Shown here piece after piece: positions 31,765 to 44,300 of a stretch of DNA of 64,000 nucleotides (position 1 is its first letter; every line of letters begins with the position of its first letter). The stretch covers positions 39,860 to 103,859 of the forward strand of contig SZWC01004683.1 of NCBI GenBank assembly GCA_023375785.1. The letters run 5' to 3'. The notes below the pieces were generated by a model. That model did not search any database. It was not told the origin of the DNA and saw only the letters and a list, made by a program, of their open reading frames with translations. The DNA is from Penium margaritaceum (lineage: Eukaryota; Streptophyta; Zygnematophyceae; Desmidiales; Peniaceae). Both the position numbers and the translations under genes were made by a program.

Positions 31765-32169
31765 TTGGATGCAAGAGCGCGAAAGTGCGTGATGGTGGGC
31801 TACGAGATGACCCACAAGACCTACCGTCTATGGGATCTGACAGCAAGAAGGCTTATCACCAGCTGGGACGTGACTTTCGATGAGAGGACACTACGCAAGG
31901 GAGAGCGGATTGATCCCACGCAAGCTCCAAAACAGGGAGAGTGGTTGGTGCTGCTGGAGTCAGGGGATCAAGCTCCTGAAAACTGGCAAGTGGTGCCAGT
32001 ACGACAGGCCACAGAGAAGAGTGGTGTGGTAGGGAGAGCGGCTACGCAGGCTGACACAGCGGCGGGCTTCGACACAGAGTCGGAGACGTCCGAGGCGTCT
32101 GAGACCAGCTCGGAGGCCAGTGGCTCTTCATTAGAGGAAGAGTTAACTTCAGGGCAGCCTGCACCATAG
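31765..32169 (+). other. Post-integrase linker of the partial copia element
   Basis: The CVMVGYEMTHKTYRLWDLTA and RRLITSWDVTFDE motifs are the conserved beta-rich segment that follows copia integrase (the GYS-like box). An acidic Ser/Glu-rich tail follows (SETSEASETSSEAS), typical of the variable linker before reverse transcriptase. No RT follows. Confidence 0.75.
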
Positions 32170-32399
32170 GAGCAGCAGCAGAGCAGAGATGAAGCACCAG
32201 CAATGCCGCGCCGTGGCACGTGGCAAAGAAAACAAACTCCACAGTATGACGCTGACAACGGAGGCTGGACTGGACTGAGCTGGTCCTGTTTGGCTCAGGG
32301 AGATCTCTTTGCTTTTTTCACTCTGATAGCGCCCTTTCATGTCGCTTTGCTTCTGCCTGACTCTGCCATTGCCGTCCTCTCTCACTCCATTCTTTGACA

Positions 32400-35300
32400 T
32401 TGGCAATATCTGGAAAATGCCTGGCAATGTCTGGCAATGCCTGGCAATGCTTGGCAATGCTTGGCCATGCCTGGGTAATGTCCGGCAACGCATGGCAATG
32501 CCTGGACAATGCGTGGCAATGCGTGGCAATGCCCGGCAATGCCTGGGCAATGCCTGGCAATACCTCGTAATGCCTGGGCAATGCCAACCAATGCCTGGCA
32601 ATGCCTGGACAATGCCGGACAATGCCTGGACAATGCCCGGCAGTGCCAGGCAACGCCTCGACAATGCCAGGCAATACTTGGCAATGCCTGGCAATGCCTG
32701 GGCAATGCCTGGCAATGCCTCGCAATGCGTGGCAATGCCTAGAAAATGCCTAGAAATGCTTGGACAATGTCTGAAAATGCCTGGGTAATGCCTGGCAATG
32801 CGTGGGCAATGCCAGGCAATGCCAATGCAATGCCTGGAAATGCCTAGGTAATGCGAATCAATGCCTATGCAATGCCTGGGCAATGCCTGGGCAATGCCTG
32901 GCAATGCTAAGGAATGCTTAACAATGCCTAGGCAATGCCCGGCAATGCCTATGCAATGGGTAGTAATGCCTGGTAATGCCTGAGCAGTGCTTGGAAATGC
33001 CTGGCAATGCCTGGGCAGTGCCTGGCAATGCTAGGGAATGCCTGGCAACGGCTCGGCAATGCCTGACAATGCCTATGTAATGCCTAGCAATGCCTGGCAA
33101 TGCGTGGGCAATGCCTGGCAATGCCTGGTAATGCTAGGAAATGCCTGACAATGCGTGGACAATGCCTCACAATGCTTGGCCTAGCATTGCCTTGGCAATG
33201 CTAGGCAATGCCTCGCAATGTCTGGAAAATGCCTGGCAATGCTTGGAAATGCCTAGGTAACGTCTGGCAACGCCTAGTAATGCCTGGGAAATGCGTGGCA
33301 ATGCTAGGCAATGCCTGGTAATGCCTGGGCAATGCCTCGCAATGCCTGGACAATGCCGGAAAATGCCTGGGCAATGCCTGGCAGTGCCAGGAAACGCCTC
33401 GACAATGCCAGGAAATACTTGGCAATGCCTAGCAGTGCCTGGACAATGCTTGACAATGCCTAGCAATGCCTGGCAATGCCTGGACAATGCCTGGAAACGC
33501 TTGGACAATGTCTGGCAATTCCTAGGCAATGCCTGGCAATGCTAGGCAATGCCTGGCAATGCCTGGGCAATGCCAGGCAATGCCTATGTAATGCCTAGCA
33601 TGCATGGCAATGCCTGCGAATGCCTGACAATGCTTGGCAATGCCTGGGTAATGCATGGCAATGCCTGGCAATGCTAGGAAATGCCTTGACAAAGCCTGGC
33701 CATGCCTGGGCAATGCCTGGCAATGCGTGTGCAATCCTAGGCAATGAATGGGCAACGCCTCGACAATGCTTGGAAATGCCTGGGCAATGCAAAGCAATGC
33801 CTGAGAATGCCTGGCAATGCCTGGCAATGCCTGGGTAATGGGTGGCAATGCTAGGCAATGCCTGGCAATGCCCGACAACGCCTAGGCAATACCTGGCAAT
33901 GCGTGGCAATGCTTGGGAATGCTTGGCAATGCCTGGCAATTCATGGCAATGCCTAGATAATGCATGAAAAAGCCAGGCAATGCTTGGACAATGCATGGAA
34001 ATGCTAAGCAATGCCTGGCAATGCTTGGGCTATGCCTGGCAATGCCTAGCAATGCCTGGGCAATGCCTGGCAATGCCTCGCAATGCCTTGGCAGTGCCTG
34101 GCAATGCCTGGCAATTCTGGGCAATGCCTGGCATTGCCTGGGCAATGACTGGCAATGCCTAGGCAATGCCTGGCAATGCCTCGGTAATACTTGGCAATGC
34201 CTGGCAATGCTTGGCAAGGCCAGGCAATGCCTTGCAATGCCTGGCAATGCATATGCCATGCCTAGCAATGCCTACCAATGCCTAGGCAATGCTTGGCAAT
34301 GCCTGGACAGTGCCTGGCAATGCCTGCCAAGGCCTGGCAATGCTAGGTAATGCCTGGAAACCGCTCGGCAATGCCTGACAATGCCTATGTAATGCCTAGC
34401 AATGCCTGGCAATGCCCGGGCAATGCCTTACAATGCCTGGTAATGCTAGGTAATGCCTGAGAATTCCTGGAAAATGCCTCGCAATGCTTGGTAATGCCTG
34501 GGCAATGCTTGGCAATGCCAAGCAATGCCTGGACGATGCCTGGCAATGCGTGGGCATTTCCTTGTAATGGTAGACAATGCCTTGCAATGCCTGGGCAATG
34601 CCTGGAAACGCCTAGCAATGCCTGGGCAATGCGTGGCAATGCTAGGCAATGCCTCGCAATGCGTGGGAAATGCCTGGCAACAACTGGCAATGCCTGGGCA
34701 ATGCCTGGCAATGCCTGGCCATGCATGGATAACGCCGGAAAATGCCTGTGCAATGCTTGGTAGTACCAAGCAACGCCTGGAGAATGCCTGGCAATTCTTG
34801 GCAATGCCTAGCAATGCCGGAGCAATGCCTGGAAATGCCTCGCAATGCCTGGCAATGCCTGGACAATGCCTGGAAATGCTTGGACAATGTCTGGCAATTC
34901 CTGGGCAATGCCTGGTAATACTAGGCAATGCCTGGGCAATGCCAGGCAATGCCTATGTAATGCATAGCATGACTGGCAATGCCTGGCAATGCTTGGCAAT
35001 GCCTGGGTAATGCATGGCAATGCCTGGCAATGCTAGGCAATGCCTGGCAATGCCTTGAAAATGCCTGGCCATGCCTGGGCAAGGCCTGGCAATGTCTATG
35101 CAATTGTAGGCAATGAATGGGGCAATGCCTAGGCAATGCTTGGCAATGCCTGGGCAATACCAAGAAATGCCTCGCAATGCATGGAAATGCCTGGCAATAC
35201 CTAGGTAATGCTTGGCAATGCTAGGCAATGCTTGGCAATGCCTGGGCAATACTTGGCCATGCCTGGCAATTCCTGGCAAAGCCTAGCAATGCTTGGCAAT

Positions 35301-38300
35301 GCCTGACAATGCATGGCAATGCCTAGATAATGCCTGGACAATGCCAGGAAATGCCCAGGCAATGCCTGGCAATGCTAAGCAATGCCTGGCAATGCTTGGG
35401 CTATGTGTGGCAATGCCTTGCAATGCCTGGGCAATGCCTGGCAATGCCTCGTAATTCCTTGGCCATTCCTGGCAATTCCTGGCAAGGCCTGGCAATTCCT
35501 AGCAATGCCCGGGCAATGCCTGGCAGTGCCTACGCAGTGCCTGGCAAGGCCTCGGCAATGCTTGGCAATGCCAGGCAATGCCTGGCAATGCTTGGACAAT
35601 GCCTGGCAATTTTATGCAATGCCTGGCAATTCCTAGGCAATGCCTGGGCAATGCCTGCCAATGCTAGGCAATGCCTAGGCAATGCCTTGGAATGCGTATG
35701 CAATGCGTAGAAATGCCTGACAATGCCTGGGCAATGCCTGGCAATGCCTGGACAGTGCCTGGCAATGCCTGCCAAGGCCTGGCAATGCTAGGCAATGCCT
35801 GGCAACGGCTCGACAATGCCTGACAATGCCTATGTAATGCCTAGCAATACCTGGCAATGCCTGGGCAATGCCTGGCAATGCCTGGTAATGTTAGGTAATG
35901 CCTGTCAATGCCTTGACAATGCCTCGCAATGCTTGGTAATGCCTGGGCAATGCCCGGCAATGCCTGGCAATGCCTGGCAATGCCTGGGCGATGCCTAGCA
36001 ATGTCTGGGCAATGCCTGGTAATGCTAGGCAATGCCTTACAATGCCTGAGCAATGCCTGGCAATGCCTAGCAATGTGTGGGCAATGCTTGGCAATGCTAG
36101 GAAATGCCTGGATAATGCCTGGGCAATGCGTGGCAATGCTAGGCAATGCGTGGCAGTGCCGGGGCAATGCCTGACAATACCTGGCAATGCTTGGGCAATG
36201 CATGGCAATGTCTGGCAATGCCTCGCAATACCTGGCAATGCCTGGACAATGCCCGACAATGCTTGGGAAATGCCTGGCAATACCAGGCAACGCCTGGACA
36301 ACACCAGGCAATGCTTGGCAATGCCTGGTAATGCCTGGGCAATGCCTGGCAATGCCTTGAAATGCTTGGCAATTCCTGGACAATTCCTGGAAATTCTTGA
36401 ACAATGCCTCATAATGCCTGGGCAATGCCTGGCAATGCTAGGCAATTCCTGGCAATGCCTGGCAATGCCTGGGCAATGCCAGGCAATGCCTATGCAATGC
36501 CTAGGATGCTTAGCAATGCCTGATAATGCCTGGGTAATGCATGGCAATGCCTGGCAATGCTAGGCACTGCGTGGCAACGCCTTGACAATGCCTAGCCATG
36601 CCTGGGCAATGCCTCGACAAGCCTGGCTATGCCTGTGCAATGCTAGGCAATGAATGGGCAATGCCTGGCAATGCCTCGGCAATGCCTGGGCAATGCCAAG
36701 CAATGCCTCGCAATGCCTGGAAATGCTTGGAAATGCCTGGGCAATGCGTGGCAATGCTAGGCAATTCTTGGCACTGCCTAGGCAAAACCTGGCAATGCCT
36801 GGCAATGCTCGGGCAATGCCTGGCAATGCTTGGCAATGCCTGGAAATGCCTGGATAATTCCTGGACAATGCCAGGCAATGCCTGGGCAATGCCTGGCAAT
36901 GCTAAGCTATGCCTGGCAGTGCTTGGGCTATGCCTGGCACTGCCTGGCAATGCCTGGAAATGCCTGGGCAATGCCTGGCAATGCCTCGCAATGCCTTGGC
37001 AATGCTTGGCAATGCCTTGCAATTCTTGGCAATGCCTGGCAATGCCTGGAAAAGCCTGGGCAATGCCTGGCAATGCCTGGCAATGCCTAGGCAATGCTTG
37101 GCAATGCCTCGACAATGCTTGGCAATGCCTGGCAATGCCTGGGCAATGCCTGACAATGTTATGCAATGCCTGGCAATGCCTAACAATGCCTATGCAATGC
37201 CTGGGAAATGCCTGGCAATGCTAGGCAAGGATTGGCAATGCCTAGGCAATGCGTGGCAATGCCTATGCAATGCCTAGCACTGCCTGGCAATGTGGGCACT
37301 GCCTGGCAATGCCTGGACAATGCCTGGTAATGCTTGGGCTATAACTGGAAATGCCTGGACAATTCCTGGGCAATGTGTAGTAATGCTTGGGCAATGCCTA
37401 GACAATTGCTGGCAATGCCTGGCAATGCCTGGGCAATACCTGGCAATACCAAGCAATGCCTGGAAATGCCTGGCAATGCCTGGACAGTGCATGGAATTGC
37501 TAGGTAATGCCTTGCAATACCTTGGCAATGCCTGGCAATGCCTGGCAATGCCTAGACAATGCCTGGCAATGCCTGGCAATGCCTTGCAATGCCTGGACAA
37601 TGCCTGGCAATGCCTGGGAATGCCTGGTAACCCTAGGCAATGCGTGGCAATGCATGGGCAATGCCTGGCAATGCCTAACAATACCTGGTAATGCCTGGGC
37701 AATGCCCGACAATGCCTGACAATGCCTGGACAATGCCTTGTAATGCATGGGCTATGCTGGATAATGCCTGGAAATTCCTGGTAATGCGTGGGCAATGCCT
37801 AGACAATGCCTCACAATGCTTGGGCAATGCCCGGACAATGCTTGGCAATGTGTGGCAATGCCTGGCAATGCCTCGGCAATGCCTCGCAATGCCTCGCAAT
37901 GCCTGGCAATGACTGGCAATGCCTGGAAAATGCCTGGCAATGCCTGGATAATGCCTGCAAAGGCTGGGCAATGCTTGGTAATGCTAGGCAATGCCTAGCA
38001 ATGCCTGGCCAAAGTGTAGCAATGCTTGGGCAATGCCTGACAATGCCTGGAAATCCCTGGGTAATGCATGGCAATGCCTGGCAATACTAGGCAATGCCGG
38101 GCAATGCTTGGACAATGCCTGGCTATGCTTGAACAATGCCTGGCAATGCCTCGGCAATGCGTGACAATGCCTATGCAATGCTAGGCAATGCCTAGTAGTG
38201 CCCGGGAAATGCTTGGTAATGCTAGGCAATGCCTGGCAATGCCTGGGCAATGCTTGGCAATGCCCGGCAACGCCCGAAAATGCCTGGACAATGCCTGGTA

Positions 38301-41300
38301 ATGCATGGAAAATGCCAGGCAATGCCTGGACAATGCCTGGCAATGCCTGGGCAATGTCTGGAAATGCTTGGATAATGCCTGGAAATGCCTGGACAATGCC
38401 TCGCAATGCCTGGGTAATGCCTAGCAATGCTAGGCAATGCCTCGCAATGCCTGGGCAATACCTGGCAATGCCTGGCAATGCCTGGCAATACTTGGCAATG
38501 CCTGGAAATCCCCTGCAATGCCCGGTAATTCCTAGATAATACCTGGACAATGCTTGGCAATGCTTGGGCAATTCCTGGTAATGCTAAGCAATGCCTCGCA
38601 ATGCTTGGGCTATGCATGGCAATGCCTGGGCAATGCCACGCAATGCCTATGCAATGCATAGCATGCTAGGCAATGCCTGGCAATGCTTGGCAATGCCTGG
38701 AAATGCCTGGAAATGCCTGGGTAATGCATGGCAATGCCTGGCAATGCTAGGCAATGCTTGGCAATGCCTTGACAATGCCTGGCCATGCCTCGGCAATGCC
38801 TGGAAATGCCTCGGCAATGCCTGGCAATGCCTGTGCAATGCTAGGCAATGAATGGGCAATGCCTGGCAATGCTTGGGCAATGCCTGGCAATGCCTGGGCA
38901 ATGCCAAGCAATGTCTCGCCATGCCTGGCAATGCCTGGCAATGACTGGGCAAGGCATGGCAATGCTAGGCAATGCCTGGCAATGCCTGGGCAATACTTTG
39001 CAATGCCTGGCAATGCCTGGGCAATGCCTGGCAATGCTTGGCAATTCCTGGCAATGCCTGGCAATGCCTAGATAATGCCCAGACAATGCCAGGTGATGCC
39101 TGGGCAATGCCTGGCAATGCTAAGGAATGCCTGACAATGCTTGGGATATGCCTGGCAATGTTTGGCAATGCCTCGCAATGCTTGGCCAAGTCTTGGGAAT
39201 GCCTGGAAATGCCTGGTAATGCCTGGGCAATGCCTAGAAATGCGTCGCAATGCCTGGACAATGCCTGATAATGCCACGCAATGCTTGGGAAATGCCTAGC
39301 AATGCCTGGGCAATGCCTGTTAATGCCTGGAAATGCCTGGACAATGCGTAGCAATGCCTTGGCAATGCCTGGCAATGCGTGGGCAATGCCTGACAATGCC
39401 TGGGCAATGCGTGGCAATGACTGGATAATGCCTTGCAATGCTAGGCAATGCCAGGCTATGCCTGAAAATGCCCTGAAATGCTTGGAAATGCGTGGAAAAT
39501 GCCTGGCAATGCCTGGCAATGCCTGGCAATGCCTGGCAATGCCTGGCAATGCCTGGCAATGCCTAGGAAATGCCTGGCAATGCCTGGACAATGCCTGGCA
39601 ATGCCTGGCAATGCCTGGCAATGCCTGGCAATGACTGGCAATGCCTGGGCAATGCTTGGCAATGCCTGGGCGATGCCTTGCAATGCATATGCAATGCCTG
39701 GCAATTCCTGGGCAATGACTGGCAATACTATGCAATATCTTGACAATGCGTCGCAATGCCTGGGCAATGCCTAGACTATGCCCAGCAATTGCCGGCAATG
39801 CCTGGGCAATGCCCAGCAATGCCTGGGCAATGCCTGGCAATGCTAGGCAATGCCTGAAAATTCCTAGGCAATGCTTGGCAATGCATGGAAATGCCTAGAA
39901 AATGCGTAGCAATGCCTGGCAATGCTTGGGAAATGCCTTGCAAGGCCTGGCAATGCCTTGACAATGCCCGGAAATGCCTGGGCAATGCCTGGAAATGCTT
40001 GGGCAAAGTATGGGAATGCGTGGCAATGCCTGGGCAATGCCTGGCAATGCCTGGACAATGCCTTGCAATGCTAGACAATGCTTGGCAGAGCCTGGGCAAT
40101 GCCTGGCAATGCCTGGAACTGCTTGGGCAATGACTGGCAAGCTAGGAAATGCCTGGCAATGGCTGGGCAATGCCTATCAATGCCTATGCAATGCCACGGT
40201 GCTGCCCAAAAATACTAGGCAATGATTGGCAAAGCCTGGCAATGCCTATGCAAGACTTAACAATTCCTAGCAATGCCTGGGCAATGCCTGGCAATGCCTA
40301 GACAATGCATGGCAATGCCTGGGCTATACCTAGAAATGCTTGGACAATGCGTGGCAATGCCTGGTAATGCCTGGACAATGCCTAGCAATGCCTGGGCAAT
40401 GCCTGGAAAATTTCCCGCAATGCCTGGGGAATGCCTTGCACTGCATGGCAATGCCTGGGCAATGCCCGGCAATGCCTTGTAATGCTTGGCAATGCCTGGC
40501 AATGCCTAGGCAATGCCTACAACGCCTGGGCAATGCCTGGCAATACTAGGTAATGCCTGGCAATGCCTAGTAATGCATAAGCAATGCATGGCAATGCCTG
40601 GCAATGCCTGGGCAATGCCTTGCAATGCTAGGCAATGCCAGGCTATGCCTGACAATGCCTGGAAATGCTTGGCAATGCATGGACAATGCCTGGCAATGCA
40701 TGGCAATGCCTAGGAAATGCGTTGCAATGCCTGGACAATGCCTTGGAATCCCTGGGCTATGCCTGGCAATACCTGGCAATGCTTGGCAATGCCTCGCAAT
40801 GCCTGGACAATGCCTGGCAATGCCTTGGCAATGCCTGGCAATGCTAGGCAATGCATGGGTAATGCCTGGCAATGCCTGGGAAATGCTTGGCAATGCCTGG
40901 GCGATGCCTCGCAATGCCTATGCAATGCCTGGCAATTCTTGGACAATGCCTGGCAATGCCTGGGGAATGCCTAGACTATGCCCAGCAATGCCTGGCAATG
41001 CCTGGGCAATGTCCAACAATGCCAGGGCAATGCCTGTCAATGCTAGGCAATGCCCGAAAAATCCTAGGCAATGCCTGGCAATGCGTGGCAATGCCTAGAC
41101 AACGCCTAACGATGCCTGGCAATGCCTGGGCAATGCCTTGCAAGGCCTGGCACTGCCTTGACAATGCCTTGAAATACCTAGGAAATGCCTGGCAATGCCT
41201 AGGCAATGCATGGGAATGCCTGACAATGCCTGGACAATGCGATGTAATGCCTAGAAAATGCCTTGCAATGTTAGACAATGCATGGTAAGGCCTGGGCAAT

Positions 41301-44300
41301 GTCTAGCAATGCCAGGTACTGCCTGGGTAATGATTGGCAAGGCTAGGCAATGCCTGGCAATGCCTGGGTAATGCCTGGACAATGCCTGGCAATGCCTGGA
41401 CAATGCCTTGCAATGCCCGGCACTACTTGGGCAATGCCTCGCAATGCCTCGGCAATGCCTGGACAATGCTTGGCAATGCCTGGGTTATGCCTGGAAATTC
41501 TTGGACTATGCCTGGATAATGCTTTAACAATGCCTAGCAATGCCTGGCAATGCCTGGGCAATGCCTGGGCAATGCCTGGCAATGCCTGGGCAATGCCTTG
41601 CAATGCCTGGCAATGCCTGGGAAATGGCTGGCAATGCCATGTAATGCCTGGAAATTCCCGGAAATGCCAGGCAATGCGTGGTAATGCCTAAACAATGCCT
41701 GGCAATGCCTGGACAATGCCTGCAATGCCTGGATAATGCCAGGAAATGCTTGGAAATTCTTGGAAATGCCTGCGTAAAACCTAGTAATGCCTGGCAATGC
41801 CTGGCAATGCCCGGCAATGCATGGGCAATGTCTGGCAATGCTTGGCAATGCCTGGTCATGCTAGGCAATGCGTGGTAATGCGTTGGCAATGCCTGAGAAT
41901 GCCTATGCAATGCCTAGCAATGCCTGAAAATGCCTGGGCAATGCCTGATAATACCTGGACAATGCCTGGACAATGCCTAGTAATGCATGGGCTATGCCTC
42001 GCAATGCCTGGACAATGCCTGATAATTCCTGGTTATGCCTGGGCAATGCCTTGCAATGCCTGGACAATGCCTGGACAATGCATGGACAATGCCTAGAAAT
42101 AACTGGCAATGCCTGGGCAATGCCTGGAAATGCTTGGGCAATGCCTGGAATTATCAGGCCTTGCCTAGGCAATTCCTGACAATGTGTGGCAATGCTTGGC
42201 AATGCCTAGCAGTGCCTAACAATGCCTGTTCAATGCCTGGCAATGCCTGGGCAACGCCTGCAATGCCTGGGCAATGCTTGGCAATGCTAGGCAATTCCTG
42301 GCAATGATTGGCCAATGCCTAGCAATGCCTGGCAATGCCTGGGCAATGCCTGGAAATGCCTGGCAATGCCTGGGTAATGCATGGCAATGCGTGGCAATGT
42401 TAGGAAATGCCTGGTAATGCTTGGACAATGCCTGGCCATGCTTGGGTAATGCCTGGCAATGCCTCGGCAATGCCTAGCAATGCCTGTGCAATGCTAGGCA
42501 ATGCCAGGCAATGCCTAGGCAATGCCTAGGCAATGCCTGGTAATGCTAGGTACTGCCTGGCAATGCCTGGCAATGCCTGGGCAATACTTGGGAATGCCCG
42601 GCAACGCCAGACAATGCCTAGACAATGCCTGGAAATGCCTGGGAAATTCCTTTCAATGCTTGGGCAATGCCTGGGCAATGCTAGGCAATGCCTGGCAATG
42701 CTAGGCAATGCCTGGGCAATAAATGGCAATGCTTGGCAATGCCCGGGCAATGCCTGGCAATGCTTGGCAATGCCTGGCAATTCCTGGCAATGCATGGTAA
42801 TGCCTGGCAATGCCTGGACAATGCCTGGAAATTCCTGGACAATGCCTGCAATGCATGGGCAATGCCTGGCAATGCTAGGCAATGCGTGAAAATTCCTAGG
42901 CAATACGTGGCAATGCGTGATAATGCCAAGGCAATGCCTAGCAATGTTTGGCAATGCCTGGAAACGCCTGGTAATGCCTGGATAATGCTTGGACAATGTC
43001 CGGCAATGCCTGGGAAATGCCTAGCAATGCTAAGCAATGTTTGGCAATGCTTGGGCTATGCCGGGCAATGCCTGGTAATGCCCAAGCAATGCCTGGTAAT
43101 GCCTCTCAATGCCTGGGAAATGCCTGGCAATGCCTTGCAATTCTTGGCAATGCCTGGCAATGCCTCGGCAATGCTTGGCAATGCCTCGACAATGCTTGGC
43201 AATGCCTGGCAATGCTTCGCAATGCGTGGCAATGCCTGACAATGCCTGGGCAAAGCCTGGAAATGTTATGCAATGCCTTGCAATGCCTTGCAATGCCTGG
43301 ACAATGCCTATTAATGCCTAGGCAATGCCTGGCAATGCTAGGCAATGCCTAGCAACGCTTAGACAATGCGTGGCAATGAATATGCAATGCCTCGGAATGC
43401 CTGGCAATGCTTGGGCAATGCCTGGCAATGCCCGTCAATGTCTTGCAATGCTTGGGCTATACCTGGCGATCCCTGGACAATGCCTGTATAATGGCTGGCA
43501 ATGCTTGGCAATGCCTAGCAATGCCAGGCAATGCCTGGGCAAAGCTAGGCAATGCCTTGAAATGCCTTGCAATGCGTGGGCAATGCCTGGCAATGCCTGG
43601 ACAATGCTTGGCAATGTTTGGGTAATGCCTGCAATGCCCGGGCAATGCATGGAAATTCTAGGAAATGCGTGGCTATGCGTGGGCAATGCCTGGCAATGCC
43701 TGGGCAATGCGTGGTAATGCCTGGCAACGCCTGGGCTATGCCTGGCAATTCCTGGCAATGCATGGCAATGCCTAGGCAATGCCTGCAATGCCTGGAAGTG
43801 CCTAGAGAATGCTTGGTTATGCTAGGCAATGCATGGCAATGCCTGGAAATGCCTGGGCAATGCTTGGCAATGCCTGAAGATGCCTTACAATACCTGGACA
43901 ATGCGTGGGCAATGCCTGGCAATGCCAGGGCAATGCCTGGCAATGCCTGGGCAATGCATGGCAATGCATGGCAATGCTTGGGCAATGCCTGGAAATGATT
44001 GGCAATGCCTGGCAATGCCTGGATAATGCCTGGCAACGCCAGGAAAATGCATGGAAATACCTGGATAATGCCTGGTAATGCTAAGCAATGCCTCGCAATG
44101 CCTGGAAATGCCTTGCAATGCCTTGGCAATGCCTGGCAATGCTTGGCAATTCTTAGCAATGCCTAGCAATGCGTGGTAATGCATGGCAATGCCTAGGCAA
44201 TGTCCGGCAATGCCTGGGCAATGCTTGGTAATGCTTGGGCAATGCTTGGCAATGCCTGGCAATGCCTGGCAATGCCTAACAATTCCTAGCAATGCCTCGC

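Larger units (their letters stand above)
28412..32399 (+). mobile_element. Partial Ty1/copia element (gag, protease, integrase)
   Basis: Starts TGTTGTTTATGCCCC at the satellite edge. It carries about 1.1 kb of LTR/leader-like sequence, a gag-protease ORF, integrase and the start of the post-integrase linker. Reverse transcriptase and RNase H are not seen, so it is a broken copy with few coding breaks in what remains. Its last ~60 bp (about 32340-32399, ending TTTGACA) resemble the LTR end of the element at 22707-26351, so the right side may belong to a related LTR or another element. I could not place the inner edge of a 5' LTR: no TGGTATCAGAGC follows, and only a weak PBS-like GGTAGCAGAC lies near 29412. 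It is distinct in sequence from the copia at 2927. Confidence 0.8.
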
